Source: CADEED01 sp035995425
Lineage (GTDB): Bacteria > Pseudomonadota > Gammaproteobacteria > Steroidobacterales > Steroidobacteraceae
NCBI GenBank assembly: GCA_035995425.1
Contig: DASYKM010000095.1
Location: forward strand, 1-64,000
Direction: 5' to 3'
DNA: 64,000 bases
The notes below the pieces were generated by a model. The model had not been told where the DNA came from and ran no database searches. It saw only the letters and a program-made list of their open reading frames with translations. Each line of letters begins with the position of its first letter. The stretch's first letter is position 1. This document shows, piece after piece, positions 33,801 to 42,481 of the stretch. Made by a program: the position numbers and the translations under genes.

Positions 33801-36381
33801 GGTGCTCACCGGCCGGCGCGGCACGCTCGCCGACCAGGTCGAACGCCTGCAGCCTACTCCGGCCGTGGCACCGCGCGTGCCGCGACGCGCGCCGGCCTCG
33901 GGCGTGGTGGCGCCCGAGGATCAGTCGCGCAAGCTCGAGTTCTTCAACGGCATCGGCGGTTTCGACGTTCAAGGACGCGAGTACGTCGTCGCGCCGCCCG
34001 ATGGGCAGAACACCCCGGTGCCGTGGATCAACGTGATCGCGAACCCGGGCTTCGGCTTTCAAATTGCCAGCGACGGAGGCGGCTACACCTGGGCGCGCAA
34101 CAGTCGCGAGAACGCGCTCACGCCCTGGTCCAACGATCCGGTCAGTAACCGTCCCGGTGAAGCTATCTACCTGCGCGACGAGGAGACCAACGAATTGTGG
34201 TCGGTGGCTCCGGCGCCGATCCGCCACGAAAACGCGCGCTATTCCTGCGCGCACGGGCTGGGCTACACGCGCTTCGAACATGTCTCGCATGGGCTCGGCG
34301 CGGAGCTCACCGTGTTCGTGCCGCTCGAGGATCCCATCAAGATCTGCAGGCTTCGCCTGCGCAACGAATCCCCACGCCGGCGCAGCGTCTCCGTGACCGC
34401 GTACGTGGAGTGGGTGCTCGGGCCCTCGCGCACCGCCGGGGCACCGCACGTGTGGACGGAGATGGACGTGAGCGGTGCGCTGTTCGCGCGCAATCCCTGG
34501 AACCAGCCGTTTCCCGGCGTCGCCTTCGCGGACCTGCGCGGAGCGCAAACCGAATTCACCTGCGATCGTCATGAATTTCTCGGGCGTCACGGCATGCTGG
34601 AGGCGCCGGCGGCGCTGGTCTCCGGCGCGCCATTGTCCGGAAGAACCGGCGCCGGGTATGACCCATGCGCGGCGCTGCGCACGCACCTGGAGCTCGAGCC
34701 CGCGGCCAGCACCGAAATCGTATTCCTGTTAGGCGAGGCGGCGAACGCGGACGAAGCGCGCGCACTGGTTTCCAGATATCGCGCCGCCAATCTCGATGAC
34801 GTCTTGCAGGCGGTTCACACGCATTGGGAAGAGCTCAACAGCCACGTGCAGGTCAAGACGCCCGACCGCGCCTTCGACATCATGATGAACGGCTGGCTGC
34901 TGTATCAGACACTCGCCTGCCGCACCTGGGCACGCGCGGGTTTCTACCAGGCGAGCGGCGCCTATGGCTTCCGCGACCAGCTCCAGGACGCGATGGCGCT
35001 GGGCATCGCCCGGCCGCAACTGCTGCGCGCGCAGATCCTGCGCGCCGCCGCGCGGCAGTTTCCCGAAGGTGACGTGCAGCACTGGTGGCTGCCGCACAGC
35101 GGCCAGGGCGTGCGCACCCACATCTCCGACGATCGCGTCTGGCTGTCGTATGTCACCGCGCAATACATCGCGCTGACCGGCGATCGCGCGATCCTCGACG
35201 AACAGATTCCTTTCATCGAAGGACCGCCGCTGCCGCGCGAACGGCACGACGCATTCTTCGAACCGACGATCAGCGAGAAGAAGGCGACGCTGTTCGAACA
35301 TTGCCGCCTCGGGCTGGAAGGCGCGCTGTACATGGGTGAGCACGGCCTGCCGCTCATGGGCACCGGTGACTGGAACGACGGCATGAATCGCGTCGGCGAA
35401 CACGGTCGCGGCGAGAGCGTGTGGCTCGGATGGTTCCTGCACACCACGCTCAATGCCTTCGCGCCCATCGCCCAGGCCCGCGGCGACCTTGCGCGCGCCA
35501 CCGCCTGGCTTGGCCACGCCACCAAGCTGCGCGCCGCGCTCGAGCAGCACGCCTGGGACGGCGAATGGTATCGGCGCGGCTTCTTCGACGATGGCACGCC
35601 GCTCGGCTCGGCTAACAACGATGAATGCCAGATCGACGCCATCGCCCAATCCTGGAGCGTGATCTCCGGCGCCGCCAATCCGGCGCGGGCCGCGCGGGCG
35701 ATGGACGCACTGGACGCGCAGCTGTTGTTGCGCGATCCGCCGCTCGCGGTGCTGTTCACGCCGCCGTTCGAGAAGTCCACGCAGGAGCCGGGATACGTGA
35801 AGGCCTATCCACGCGGCATCCGCGAGAATGGCGGGCAGTACACGCACGCGGCGGTGTGGACCGCGATTGCCTTTGCCATGCAGGGCAAAGCCGATCGCGC
35901 GATGGAAGTGTTCAACATGCTGAACCCCGTTCGGCGTTCGATGAACCGCGCCGACGTGCAACGCTACAAAGTCGAGCCGTATGTGGTTGCCGCCGACGTG
36001 TATTCGGAAGCGCCACATGCGGGCCGTGGCGGCTGGACCTGGTACACAGGTTCTGCCGGGTGGCTGTATCGCGCCGGGCTCGAATGGATCCTCGGGTTCC
36101 GCGTGCGCGAGAACCGGCTCACGCTCGTGCCCTGCGTGCCGCCGGGCTGGCAGGGTTTCACGATTCACTATCGTCATGGCCAACACGGAACGCCCTACGA
36201 AATCATCGTCGACCAGCAGCCCGGCGCGCGCGCCGTGCCACAACTGGTCGTCGACGGTGCCGTGCAGAAGGCCGGGCTCAATGCGCTCGACTTGCTTGAC
36301 GACGGCGCCAAACACAGTGTGCACGTAATGTGGCTGGCGGCCGCGGCAACCGAGGATCTCGCTGCCACACAGGGCAGTTGA
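27802..36381 (+). CDS. Giant cyclic beta-1,2-glucan synthase-like GT84/GH94 protein
   Basis: This 2859-residue membrane protein has the full architecture of NdvB/cyclic glucan synthases. An N-terminal helical region and membrane helices (about 405-460) precede a GT84 domain with VTLDGDTRLPRE near 622 and HRWVRGDWQLLPW near 773. More membrane helices follow (about 826-990), then a glycoamylase-like domain (about 1040-1500), two GH94 beta-sandwich regions (near 1576 and 2050), and the GH94 catalytic barrel with GTGDWNDGMNRVG near 2520. Such enzymes build and size osmoregulated periplasmic glucans. The only in-frame start is a TTG at 27802, since TAA lies 13 codons earlier, and no good ribosome-binding site precedes it. 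The true start or an upstream frameshift should be kept in mind. Confidence 0.88.
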   Translation: MHPFLSEIIEHLTPGTHWSDDQILREEIFSIERLEQHARTLAAAQTVGSIPGFGRSLATRLRANEKVLLAAYRSIAKAVDEGRGITPAAEWVLDNYHVVEEQIREIREDLPPQFYRQLPKLVSGPFTGFPRVFGIAWAFVAHTDSRFDPETLRRFVRAYQSVEPLTIGELWAVAITLRIVLVENLRRVAQRIVASRFARQNADVVADRLLGVNGQKVDPEALRSWRTRSNALAPAFAVQLVHRLRDQDPKVTPALLLLEQELKEHETSSEQLLQEEHLRQGASNVTVRNIITSMRLMSDVDWAEFFESVSLVDEALNTSADFAAMDFATRNLYRNAIEELGRGSKVSELGIAQGVLAIAAAATTTRERDPGFHLIAEGRRKFERSIEFHASWRDWPSRIAFTVGARDYVAAIAFTSALILSIPVSMLQQAGIQGGMLWLLGLLGAIPAVDMAVALINRAVTRGVGASRLPGLALREGVPEELRTLIAMPVMLSSRAAVEQHLHNLEIHYLASPDEQLHFALLSDWSDATAEFTATDDPLLDIAVLGVARLNRRYGPAAGGERFLLLHRKRIWCESEQRWMGWERKRGKLQELNRLLRGATDTSYVTTTGRTPWVPDGVRYVVTLDGDTRLPREAPRRLIGKMAHPLNRPRFDAKLGRVVEGYSILQPRVAFSLPVSSEATPFQRAFSGAAGVDPYAAAVSDVYQDLLGEGSFAGKGIYDVDAFEAALAGRVPESTLLSHDLFEGIFARAGLASDVEVVEDFPSRYDVASLRQHRWVRGDWQLLPWIFGRRDVGAEAHGRGHSRLPLIGLWKMLDNLRRSLSAPASLAALVISWDLPVSIALPWCGFILLALGLPTLLPLFAAILPRRSTVTLRSHLRALRLDIGVALAQTGLLISMIGYQAWLMGDAIGRALWRMFVSHRHLLEWVPADLLSSARSDLASFYRRMGRSVLLTIFTAAIAAALSGGKLPVIAMPFLLLWLAAPLIAWRVSRTPPAVAKSDLSSDDQRELRLIARRTWRFFESFVAAEDNHLPPDNFQEDPVGVVAHRTSPTNIGLYLLSTVAARDFGWCGLRDALDRIEATLGTMVRMQKYRGHLFNWYDTRDLKPLEPRYVSSVDSGNLAAHLITLAGAFREWQKNPAPPASAVDGLADTLDLAREALRGFRFSPGQTITQGLLETAFSDLETSLRPRTMPLDPQTDDLREAAERASTLVDMVRTLASESDAERSADLVYWVEATRRTIDSWRSDLLARDPAGFMVEHLESLANIAQQLAAAMEFGFLLDTQRKLLSIGYRATDGTLDNSCYDLLASEARLASFVAIAKGDIPARHWFRLGRTVTPIGAGAALVSWSGSMFEYLMPDLVLRAPGGSLLAQTSRLIVKRQIAYGAELELPWGVSESAYNARDLELTYQYSNFGVPGLGLKRGLSENKVVAPYATGLAAMIDGEAALANYIALKELGARGRYGFYEAVDFTASRVPEDSTQAIVRAYMAHHQGMSIVGIANALLDGRMRDRFHSDVSVLATELLLQERTPRDVSVAHPRAEEVGTAARVADLQVPQVRRIRSPHDSVPQTHLLSNGRYAVMVTAAGSGYSRWNDLAITRWREDATRDDTGSYLLLRDVETGRVWSAGYQPTAYQPGAYDVSFTEDRAEIIRLDGDIVTTLEVQVSSQDDAEVRHLSLTNGSMRTREIEVTSYAELVLAPQLTDEAHPAFSKMFVRTEFVPRLGVLLANRRRRAPDEPEVWASHHAVVEGVAVGTPEFETDRAKFVGRNRELRAPLAMLAGRTLSGTTGTVLDAVFALRYRLQIPAGGTARISFWTCVASSRAQLLDVADKHRDANARIRAATLAWTQAQVQLRHFGMDASQANLFQQLAGHILFANPAARASGDNIRRGSGGPAGLWSQGISGDLPIVLLRVDDVDDLVLVRQLLQAHEYWGIKRLSVDLVILNERGASYIQDLQMALEAAVRTSLARPRIAGTDTRGKVFVLRTDLITSESRALLFAVARVVLTGRRGTLADQVERLQPTPAVAPRVPRRAPASGVVAPEDQSRKLEFFNGIGGFDVQGREYVVAPPDGQNTPVPWINVIANPGFGFQIASDGGGYTWARNSRENALTPWSNDPVSNRPGEAIYLRDEETNELWSVAPAPIRHENARYSCAHGLGYTRFEHVSHGLGAELTVFVPLEDPIKICRLRLRNESPRRRSVSVTAYVEWVLGPSRTAGAPHVWTEMDVSGALFARNPWNQPFPGVAFADLRGAQTEFTCDRHEFLGRHGMLEAPAALVSGAPLSGRTGAGYDPCAALRTHLELEPAASTEIVFLLGEAANADEARALVSRYRAANLDDVLQAVHTHWEELNSHVQVKTPDRAFDIMMNGWLLYQTLACRTWARAGFYQASGAYGFRDQLQDAMALGIARPQLLRAQILRAAARQFPEGDVQHWWLPHSGQGVRTHISDDRVWLSYVTAQYIALTGDRAILDEQIPFIEGPPLPRERHDAFFEPTISEKKATLFEHCRLGLEGALYMGEHGLPLMGTGDWNDGMNRVGEHGRGESVWLGWFLHTTLNAFAPIAQARGDLARATAWLGHATKLRAALEQHAWDGEWYRRGFFDDGTPLGSANNDECQIDAIAQSWSVISGAANPARAARAMDALDAQLLLRDPPLAVLFTPPFEKSTQEPGYVKAYPRGIRENGGQYTHAAVWTAIAFAMQGKADRAMEVFNMLNPVRRSMNRADVQRYKVEPYVVAADVYSEAPHAGRGGWTWYTGSAGWLYRAGLEWILGFRVRENRLTLVPCVPPGWQGFTIHYRHGQHGTPYEIIVDQQPGARAVPQLVVDGAVQKAGLNALDLLDDGAKHSVHVMWLAAAATEDLAATQGS

Positions 36382-36390
36382 GCCTATATA
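36362..36390 (+). promoter_or_regulatory. Putative sigma-70 promoter for the SulP gene
   Basis: CTGCCA (36362-36367, four of six matches to the -35 consensus) and TATATA (36385-36390) are separated by exactly 17 bp, about 60 bp before the SulP ATG. The -35 lies within the end of the glucan synthase gene. AT-rich sequence is rare in this window, which supports the -10. Confidence 0.45.
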
Positions 36391-36450
36391 TAAGAGTCCC
36401 TAGCCCCGACGCGCGTCGCGCCCGGCACTCCTGACGGCATAATCGGCGGC

Positions 36451-38097
36451 ATGATCGCCATTCTCGAAGCGCATCGAGCCGGCCTGCTGAAGCGCGTCCA
36501 GCTCATGCCCAACATCATCGCCGGGCTGGTGGTGGGCATCGTCGCGATGCCTTTGGCCATGGCATTCGCCATCGCTTCCGGCGCCACTCCCGCGCAAGGC
36601 TTGTACACCGCCATCGTTGCCGGGCTGGTGACCTCCTTGTTTGGCGGCACGCGCGTGCAGATCTCCGGCCCCACCGGCGCATTCATTGCGGTGTTGGCCG
36701 GCATCACGGCGCAGTACGGCGTCGCCGGACTTCAGGCCGCGACCTTGATGGCCGGCTTCATCCTGCTGGTGATGGGCCTCGCGCGGCTCGGCAGTGTCAT
36801 CAAATTCATTCCGAGCCCGGTGATCGTCGGATTCACGGCTGGAATCGGCGTGATCATCTGGACCGGCCAGTGGAAGGATTTTTTCGGCCTGCACCCGGGC
36901 GCGTCGGGCTTGCACTTCCACGAGAAATTCATCGCGGTGCTGCGCGCGTTTCCGGACCTGCATCCCGCCACCACGGCGATGGCGGCGTTGACTCTCTTCA
37001 TTCTCATCGCAGGCAATCGTTGGTTCCCCCGGGTCCCCGGCCTGAAGCGCGTACCCGCACCGCTGGTGGCCATGCTGATCGCCACGCTCATCCAGGCGGT
37101 GTGGCAATTTCCCGGCGTTGCCACCATCGGCAGCGCCTTCGGCGGCATACCGCGTGCGTTGCCCGGTTTTTCCTGGCCGGCGCTTTCGCTGGCGGATCTG
37201 CTGCAGCTCGTCGGCCCCGCGTTCGCCATCGCCTTGTTAGGCGCGATCGAGTCGCTGCTCACCGCCGTGGTCGCGGACGGGATGACGGGTGCGCGGCACG
37301 ACTCGAACCAGGAGCTGATCGGCCAGGGTGCCGCCAACATCCTCGCGCCGCTGTTCGGCGGATTTGCCGCGACCGGCGCCATCGCGCGCACCGCCACCAA
37401 TATTCGCAACGGCGCCACGAGCCCGGTGGCCGGCATCGTGCACTCGGTCCTCCTGCTGCTGATCATCCTGTTGCTCGCGCCACTCGCGGCGCACATTCCG
37501 CTGGCGGCGCTCGCCGCCATTCTGTTCGTGGTTGCCTGGAACATGGCCGACGCACCGCACGTGTTGCGCGTGCTGCGCACCGCGGCGCTCGCGGACCGGT
37601 TCCTGTTGCTGATCACCTTCTTCCTCACGGTGTTCGTCGACCTGGTGGTGGCGGTCAACGTGGGCGTGGTGCTCGCGGCGCTGATCTTCATGCGGCGCAT
37701 GGCCGAGACGGTGCGCGTGGAGCAGCAGGCCTTCGATGACGACTCGGGTGAAGACGTCGTGCTGCCGCGTGATGTCCTGGTCTATCGCGTCGAGGGGCCG
37801 TTTTTCTTTGGCGCCGCCGAGAAGCTCGAACGCACGCTGGAACGCGTGCAGCTCGGCATCGAAACCATCGTGATCCGCCTGGGACGCGTGCCCTTCATGG
37901 ATGCGACCGGAGTCAGTGCGCTCGCCGAGATCGTGCAGCGATTCCAGCGGCGACGCATACGCGTGCTTCTCTGCGGCATCCATGACGAATTGCGGCAAAC
38001 GCTCGACGCCGGAGGCGTCACCGCGCTCGTGGGCGACGCCAATATCTGCGCCAGCATGAAAATGGTCGCCGAACGCGTGGCCGTTCCGACCGTGTAG
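36451..38097 (+). CDS. SulP-family inorganic anion transporter
   Basis: This 548-residue inner-membrane transporter has about 11-14 hydrophobic helices over residues 20-420. They include the family signatures NIIAGLVVGIVAMPLAMAFAIASG, GPTGAFIAVLAGI and GFTAGIGVII. The cytoplasmic STAS domain follows (about 440-545: FFFGAAEKLERTLERV, VILRLGRVPFMDATG-like, ALVGDANIC). SulP proteins carry sulfate, bicarbonate or dicarboxylates; the substrate cannot be chosen from sequence. A likely promoter overlaps the end of the preceding gene. A small receiver-domain gene follows after 75 bp. Confidence 0.9.
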   Translation: MIAILEAHRAGLLKRVQLMPNIIAGLVVGIVAMPLAMAFAIASGATPAQGLYTAIVAGLVTSLFGGTRVQISGPTGAFIAVLAGITAQYGVAGLQAATLMAGFILLVMGLARLGSVIKFIPSPVIVGFTAGIGVIIWTGQWKDFFGLHPGASGLHFHEKFIAVLRAFPDLHPATTAMAALTLFILIAGNRWFPRVPGLKRVPAPLVAMLIATLIQAVWQFPGVATIGSAFGGIPRALPGFSWPALSLADLLQLVGPAFAIALLGAIESLLTAVVADGMTGARHDSNQELIGQGAANILAPLFGGFAATGAIARTATNIRNGATSPVAGIVHSVLLLLIILLLAPLAAHIPLAALAAILFVVAWNMADAPHVLRVLRTAALADRFLLLITFFLTVFVDLVVAVNVGVVLAALIFMRRMAETVRVEQQAFDDDSGEDVVLPRDVLVYRVEGPFFFGAAEKLERTLERVQLGIETIVIRLGRVPFMDATGVSALAEIVQRFQRRRIRVLLCGIHDELRQTLDAGGVTALVGDANICASMKMVAERVAVPTV

Positions 38098-38172
38098 GAG
38101 TTGTCCGTCGGAATGCTTCCGGAATGCCGTCTTGCCACCGGTTACCCGGGAATCCCTAATCTGCACCGCACC

Positions 38173-38595
38173 ATGCCTCCAATTTCAGATAACGGCCAAC
38201 ACAGAGCCGTCTCCCCCACGCCTCCCACTTCTGTTCGCAAGCAGCGGCGCGTCCTCGTGGCCGACGACAATCGCGATGCCGGCGAGACTCTGGCCATGCT
38301 GCTGCGGCTCGATGGCCATGAAGTCCACGTGGCTACGAATGGAATCGAGGCCGTCGAGATGTTCACGCAGGTGAGACCCGACGTCGCGATCCTCGACATC
38401 GGCATGCCCGGGTTGTCAGGGCACGAAGTGGCGCAGCGCATACGCGAGCTGGGTGGCGCGCCCGTGATCCTCATCGCGGTCACGGGCTGGGGTCAGAAAA
38501 CCGACAAGGACAAGGCTGCCGCGTCAGGCTTCGATCATCACTTCACCAAGCCGGTGGAACCGACGCTGCTCAGCCAGTTGTTAGGGGAAGGCTGA
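38173..38595 (+). CDS. Receiver-only response regulator
   Basis: This 140-residue protein has a variable 25-residue lead, then a CheY-like receiver: VLVADDNRDAGETLAMLL, phospho-acceptor Asp in VAILDIGMPG, AVTGWGQ and FTKPVEPTLL. The 'DDN-DA...AVTGWGQ' style is typical of receivers linked to hybrid kinases. No kinase is adjacent, and no output domain is present. The ATG at 38173 is chosen over TTG/ATG codons at 38101 and 38113 because the domain begins soon after. It may be read through from the SulP gene, whose STAS domain could be a contact point, but that is speculation. Confidence 0.85.
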   Translation: MPPISDNGQHRAVSPTPPTSVRKQRRVLVADDNRDAGETLAMLLRLDGHEVHVATNGIEAVEMFTQVRPDVAILDIGMPGLSGHEVAQRIRELGGAPVILIAVTGWGQKTDKDKAAASGFDHHFTKPVEPTLLSQLLGEG

Positions 38596-38617
38596 GGCGC
38601 ATCTGTACACTGCGGGC

Positions 38618-40336
38618 ATGCACAACGTTCACGCCCGCCCGCTGATCGCCGCACTCCTGCTTGTTTCCGTCGCGAGCCGCGCCGCCTCGCCCGCACCCGT
38701 CGCCGCGGAAAACGGCATGGTCGTCACCGCGCACCAGCTGGCCACACGCATCGGTGTCGACGTATTGCGCAACGGTGGCAATGCAGTCGATGCCGCGGTC
38801 GCGGTGGGTTACGCGCTCGCCGTGGTGTATCCGGCGGCGGGCAATCTCGGCGGCGGCGGCTTCATGACGCTGCAACTTGCCGACGGCCGCAAGACCTTCA
38901 TCGATTTTCGCGAGAAAGCGCCGCTGGCGGCGACCGCGACCATGTATCTCGATGCCAAGGGCAATGTCATTCCGGAGCTGAGCACGCGCGGTCACCTGGC
39001 GGTCGCGGTGCCCGGCACGGTGTCGGGGCTGGAATACGCGCGTGAGAAATACGGCACGCTGCCGCGCGCGCGACTCATCGCGCCATCCATCGCTCTCGCG
39101 GAGCGCGGCTTCGCGCTGACGCAGGGCGACATCGACATGCTCCTCGAAGGCACCGACGACTTTCGCAAGGATCCGCCCTCTGCGGCTATCTTCCTCGACC
39201 ACAACCTGCCGCGTCAGGCGGGCGCGACCTTGCGGCAGCTAGACCTCGCGAAAACTCTGCGCAACGTCAGCCAGCGAGGAGTCGACGGCTTCTACAAAGG
39301 AGCGACCGGCGCCGCGCTGGTGGCCGCGAGCCGTGCTGGCAAGGGCATCATTACCCAGGCGGATCTCGACGCCTATCAAACGCGCGAGCTTCCACCCGTG
39401 GAGTGCGACTACCGCGGTTTTCACATCGTGGCTGCGCCGCCGCCGAGCTCGGGCGGCGTGGTGTTGTGCGAGATGCTCAACATCCTCGAAGGCTATCCAC
39501 TGCGCGACTATGGTTACGGCTCCGCGCGCGCCGTCCATTTCGAGATCGAGGCCATGCGCCACGCCTACGTGGATCGCAACAGTTTGCTCGGCGATCCGGA
39601 TTTCATCCGCAATCCGCTCGAGCAGCTTCTCGACAAGCGCTACGCGGAAACACTGCGCGCGACGATCGATCCGCAACACGCGGGAAATTCGGCGGCGCTG
39701 AAGCCGGGCCTGCCGCCGAGCGAAGGTGTGCACACCACGCACTACTCCATCGCCGATCGCTTCGGCAACGCGGTCGCGGTGACTTACACGCTCAACGACT
39801 GGTTCGGCGCGCGCGTGACCGCTGCCGGCACCGGCGTGCTGCTCAACGATGAGATGGATGATTTCACCGCCAAGGCCGGCGTACCCAACATGTACGGCCT
39901 CGTGCAAGGCGAGACCAACCGGATCGAACCCGGCAAGCGGCCGTTGAGCTCGATGACGCCGACCATCGTGTCGCGTGACGGCAAGCCATGGATGATTCTC
40001 GGCACACCGGGCGGGAGCCGCATCATCACCGCCGTGCTGCTGACAATGTTGAACGTGATCGACTACGACATGGACATCCAGGAAGCGGTCGACGCGCCGC
40101 GCATCCATCAGCAATGGCTGCCGGAGGAGACTTATGTCGAAGCGCGGGCACTGAGCCCGGACACGCGCGCGATCCTGCTCGCCATGGGGCACAAGCTGGT
40201 CGCGCCGCAGCCGGAGAATCATGTCGCGGCGATTCTCATCGGCGCGCCGTCGCGTGATGCCAAACCGCCGGGAAACATGCGTTTCTACGGCGCGCTCGAT
40301 CCGCGAAGGCCGACGGGGCTCGCGCTGGGCTACTGA
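38618..40336 (+). CDS. ggt: Gamma-glutamyltransferase (gamma-glutamyl hydrolase)
   Basis: This 572-residue periplasmic enzyme has a signal peptide cut near RAAS (about residue 23). The precursor self-cleaves before the nucleophile Thr374 in VHTTHYSIAD to form large and small subunits. Other signatures are present: NGGNAVDAAVAVGYAL, NLGGGGFM, APPPSSGGVV, RPLSSMTPTIV and GTPGGSRII. It cleaves or transfers the gamma-glutamyl group of glutathione and related peptides. Length and all motifs match active family members. It starts 22 bp after the receiver gene and ends 74 bp before the first S9 peptidase, which may share its transcript. Confidence 0.93.
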   Translation: MHNVHARPLIAALLLVSVASRAASPAPVAAENGMVVTAHQLATRIGVDVLRNGGNAVDAAVAVGYALAVVYPAAGNLGGGGFMTLQLADGRKTFIDFREKAPLAATATMYLDAKGNVIPELSTRGHLAVAVPGTVSGLEYAREKYGTLPRARLIAPSIALAERGFALTQGDIDMLLEGTDDFRKDPPSAAIFLDHNLPRQAGATLRQLDLAKTLRNVSQRGVDGFYKGATGAALVAASRAGKGIITQADLDAYQTRELPPVECDYRGFHIVAAPPPSSGGVVLCEMLNILEGYPLRDYGYGSARAVHFEIEAMRHAYVDRNSLLGDPDFIRNPLEQLLDKRYAETLRATIDPQHAGNSAALKPGLPPSEGVHTTHYSIADRFGNAVAVTYTLNDWFGARVTAAGTGVLLNDEMDDFTAKAGVPNMYGLVQGETNRIEPGKRPLSSMTPTIVSRDGKPWMILGTPGGSRIITAVLLTMLNVIDYDMDIQEAVDAPRIHQQWLPEETYVEARALSPDTRAILLAMGHKLVAPQPENHVAAILIGAPSRDAKPPGNMRFYGALDPRRPTGLALGY

Positions 40337-40410
40337 GGCGCTCCTTCTAGCTTCTTTGCCAGCTCCCGATCGGGCACACTCCCGCATCGATTCAAAACAG
40401 GACCTGGTCA

Positions 40411-42417
40411 ATGAAACCATCCACCCTCGCCGCCCTCATCGGTTTGCTGGCGATCTGCGCTGTCGCGACTGCGAAGGAAAAACCAGCGGCGCCGGCTACG
40501 CCCGCCGTCGCCGACGATGCCGCCTTGTTCGGAACGCTCGAGAAAGCCTATTCGGCTGAATTGTCGGCCGACGGCAAGAAACTCGTGTTCGTCGGCTACG
40601 GCGGCGGCGCGAGCACCATCGCCGTGGTGGTCGACCTGGTCAATCCAAGCGCCACCCAGATAGCGCGCGGCGATGGCCAACCGACCAATCTCAACTACTG
40701 CCAATGGACGGCCGCTGACCGGCTGGTCTGCGCGCTGTCGGGCCTGGTCCGCCGCGACTCATTCATCATTCCCATGCGAAAGACGATCTCGATGAATGCG
40801 GACGGCAGCAAGCAGATCATGCTCGGACAGCGGACTTCACGATTCGATCAGTTGGGATGGCGTCAATCGGACGGCCATATCGTCGACTGGATGAACGGCA
40901 CGGATGGCACGGTGCTCATGGCGCGCACCAATCTTCCCGAGATATCCACGGGAAATATCACGGCGCACATGGAAGAAGGTCTGAGCGTGGAGCGGATCGA
41001 CACGCGAACCGGCAAGGCGACCACGGTGGAGCGGCCCGCCACGAAAGTTGACGGCTACATCTCGGATGGTCTCGGCAACGTCCGGCTCATGACGACGACG
41101 AACGTGAGCATCAACGGCGATTTGCGCGGCGTCGACACGCATTTCTACCGTCTCGTCAACGACAAGAGCTGGCGCGAATTGGGCACCTACAATTTCACCG
41201 GCAACGGAACGGGGATGGTGCTGCTGGCCGTGGATCCCATCATCAATGCAGCCTACGTGCTGCAGCCGCTGGATGGGCGTGACGCGCTGTACCGCATCTC
41301 GCTGGATAGCTCGTTGAAGTCCGAGTTGGTATTCGCGTCCAAAAAGGTGGATGTCGACGGCGTGATCCGCGTCGGCCGCGGTGGGCGCGTGATCGGCGCC
41401 AGCTACACCACCGACCTCTCGCGCACCGAATATTTCGATCCCACGTACAGGGCGCTTCATGAAATGCTTTCCAAGGCGCTGCCGAAACTGCCGTTGATCA
41501 CCTTTTATAGCGCCAGCGCCGATGAGCAGACCCTGCTGATCTTCGCCAGCAGCGACGTCGATCCCGGGCACTGGTACGTCTTCGACCGGACCAAGAAGAC
41601 TCTCGTCGAAGCCATCTCGCAGCGTGCCGGCCTCAAGGGCAAGAAACTCTCGCCCGTCACTGCGATCACCTTCCCCGCCGCGGACGGCACGGAGATTCCC
41701 GCCTACCTGACACTGCCTCCCGGAGTCGCCGACGCCAAAGGCCTGCCGGCAATCGTCATGCCGCACGGTGGCCCCGCCGCGCGCGATGAGTGGGGCTTCG
41801 ACTGGCTGGCCCAGTTCTTCGCGCAGCGCGGGTTCGTCGTCCTGCAGCCTAACTTCCGCGGATCCGCCGGCTACGGTGATCAGTGGTTCGTGAAAAATGG
41901 TTTCCAGAGCTGGAAAATTTCCATCGGTGACATCTGCGACGGCGGGCGCTGGCTGGTGAAGCAGGGCTATGCCGATTCATCGAAACTCGCAATCTTCGGC
42001 TGGTCGTACGGCGGGTACGCCGCGCTGCAATCCAATGTGATGGATCCCAACCTGTTCAAAGCGGTCGTGGCCGTTGCGCCGGTTGCCGATCTCGCGCTGC
42101 TCAAGAACGAAGCGATGCAGTGGACCAGCTGGAAGATCGAGGGCGATTACATCGGCAGCGGGCCGCACATCAAGGAAGGCTCCCCGGCGCAGAACGCATC
42201 GGCGTTCGTGGCGCCGGTGCTCATGTTCCACGGCGATCGGGACCTCAACGTGGACATCGATCAATCGCGCCGGATGTACAAGGAGCTTCACGACGCCGGC
42301 AAATCCGGTGAGCTCATTGTTTATCCGGAGCTCGATCACAGCCTGCGTGACGAAAACGCGCGGGCCGACATGCTGCGCAGGTCGGAAGCGTTTCTCCGAA
42401 AGAATCTCAAACTCTAG
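40411..42417 (+). CDS. Secreted S9-family prolyl-oligopeptidase-like peptidase (copy 1)
   Basis: This 668-residue protein has a signal peptide (LAALIGLLAICAVATA, cut near residue 21). An N-terminal beta-propeller-like region (about 40-390) precedes an alpha/beta-hydrolase domain. The catalytic triad is visible: Ser532 in FGWSYGGYA, Asp611 in HGDRDLNVD, and His643 in ELDHSL. Other landmarks are PHGGPAARDEWGFDWLAQFFAQRGF and NFRGSAGYGDQW. Such enzymes cleave short peptides or act as dipeptidyl/acylaminoacyl peptidases. The next gene is a close tandem duplicate. A role in peptide scavenging with the neighbouring gamma-glutamyltransferase is inferred. Confidence 0.9.
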   Translation: MKPSTLAALIGLLAICAVATAKEKPAAPATPAVADDAALFGTLEKAYSAELSADGKKLVFVGYGGGASTIAVVVDLVNPSATQIARGDGQPTNLNYCQWTAADRLVCALSGLVRRDSFIIPMRKTISMNADGSKQIMLGQRTSRFDQLGWRQSDGHIVDWMNGTDGTVLMARTNLPEISTGNITAHMEEGLSVERIDTRTGKATTVERPATKVDGYISDGLGNVRLMTTTNVSINGDLRGVDTHFYRLVNDKSWRELGTYNFTGNGTGMVLLAVDPIINAAYVLQPLDGRDALYRISLDSSLKSELVFASKKVDVDGVIRVGRGGRVIGASYTTDLSRTEYFDPTYRALHEMLSKALPKLPLITFYSASADEQTLLIFASSDVDPGHWYVFDRTKKTLVEAISQRAGLKGKKLSPVTAITFPAADGTEIPAYLTLPPGVADAKGLPAIVMPHGGPAARDEWGFDWLAQFFAQRGFVVLQPNFRGSAGYGDQWFVKNGFQSWKISIGDICDGGRWLVKQGYADSSKLAIFGWSYGGYAALQSNVMDPNLFKAVVAVAPVADLALLKNEAMQWTSWKIEGDYIGSGPHIKEGSPAQNASAFVAPVLMFHGDRDLNVDIDQSRRMYKELHDAGKSGELIVYPELDHSLRDENARADMLRRSEAFLRKNLKL

Positions 42418-42481
42418 GACTCACTGCCAGCTCCAGATGGCGCAGACTGCTGCCCGGCGGCACCAGGACAGGATCGGCTTC

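Noticed and set aside
34729..36324. 531-codon minus-strand open frame
   Set aside because: It is antisense to the catalytic GH94 part of the glucan synthase and has no recognisable motif.
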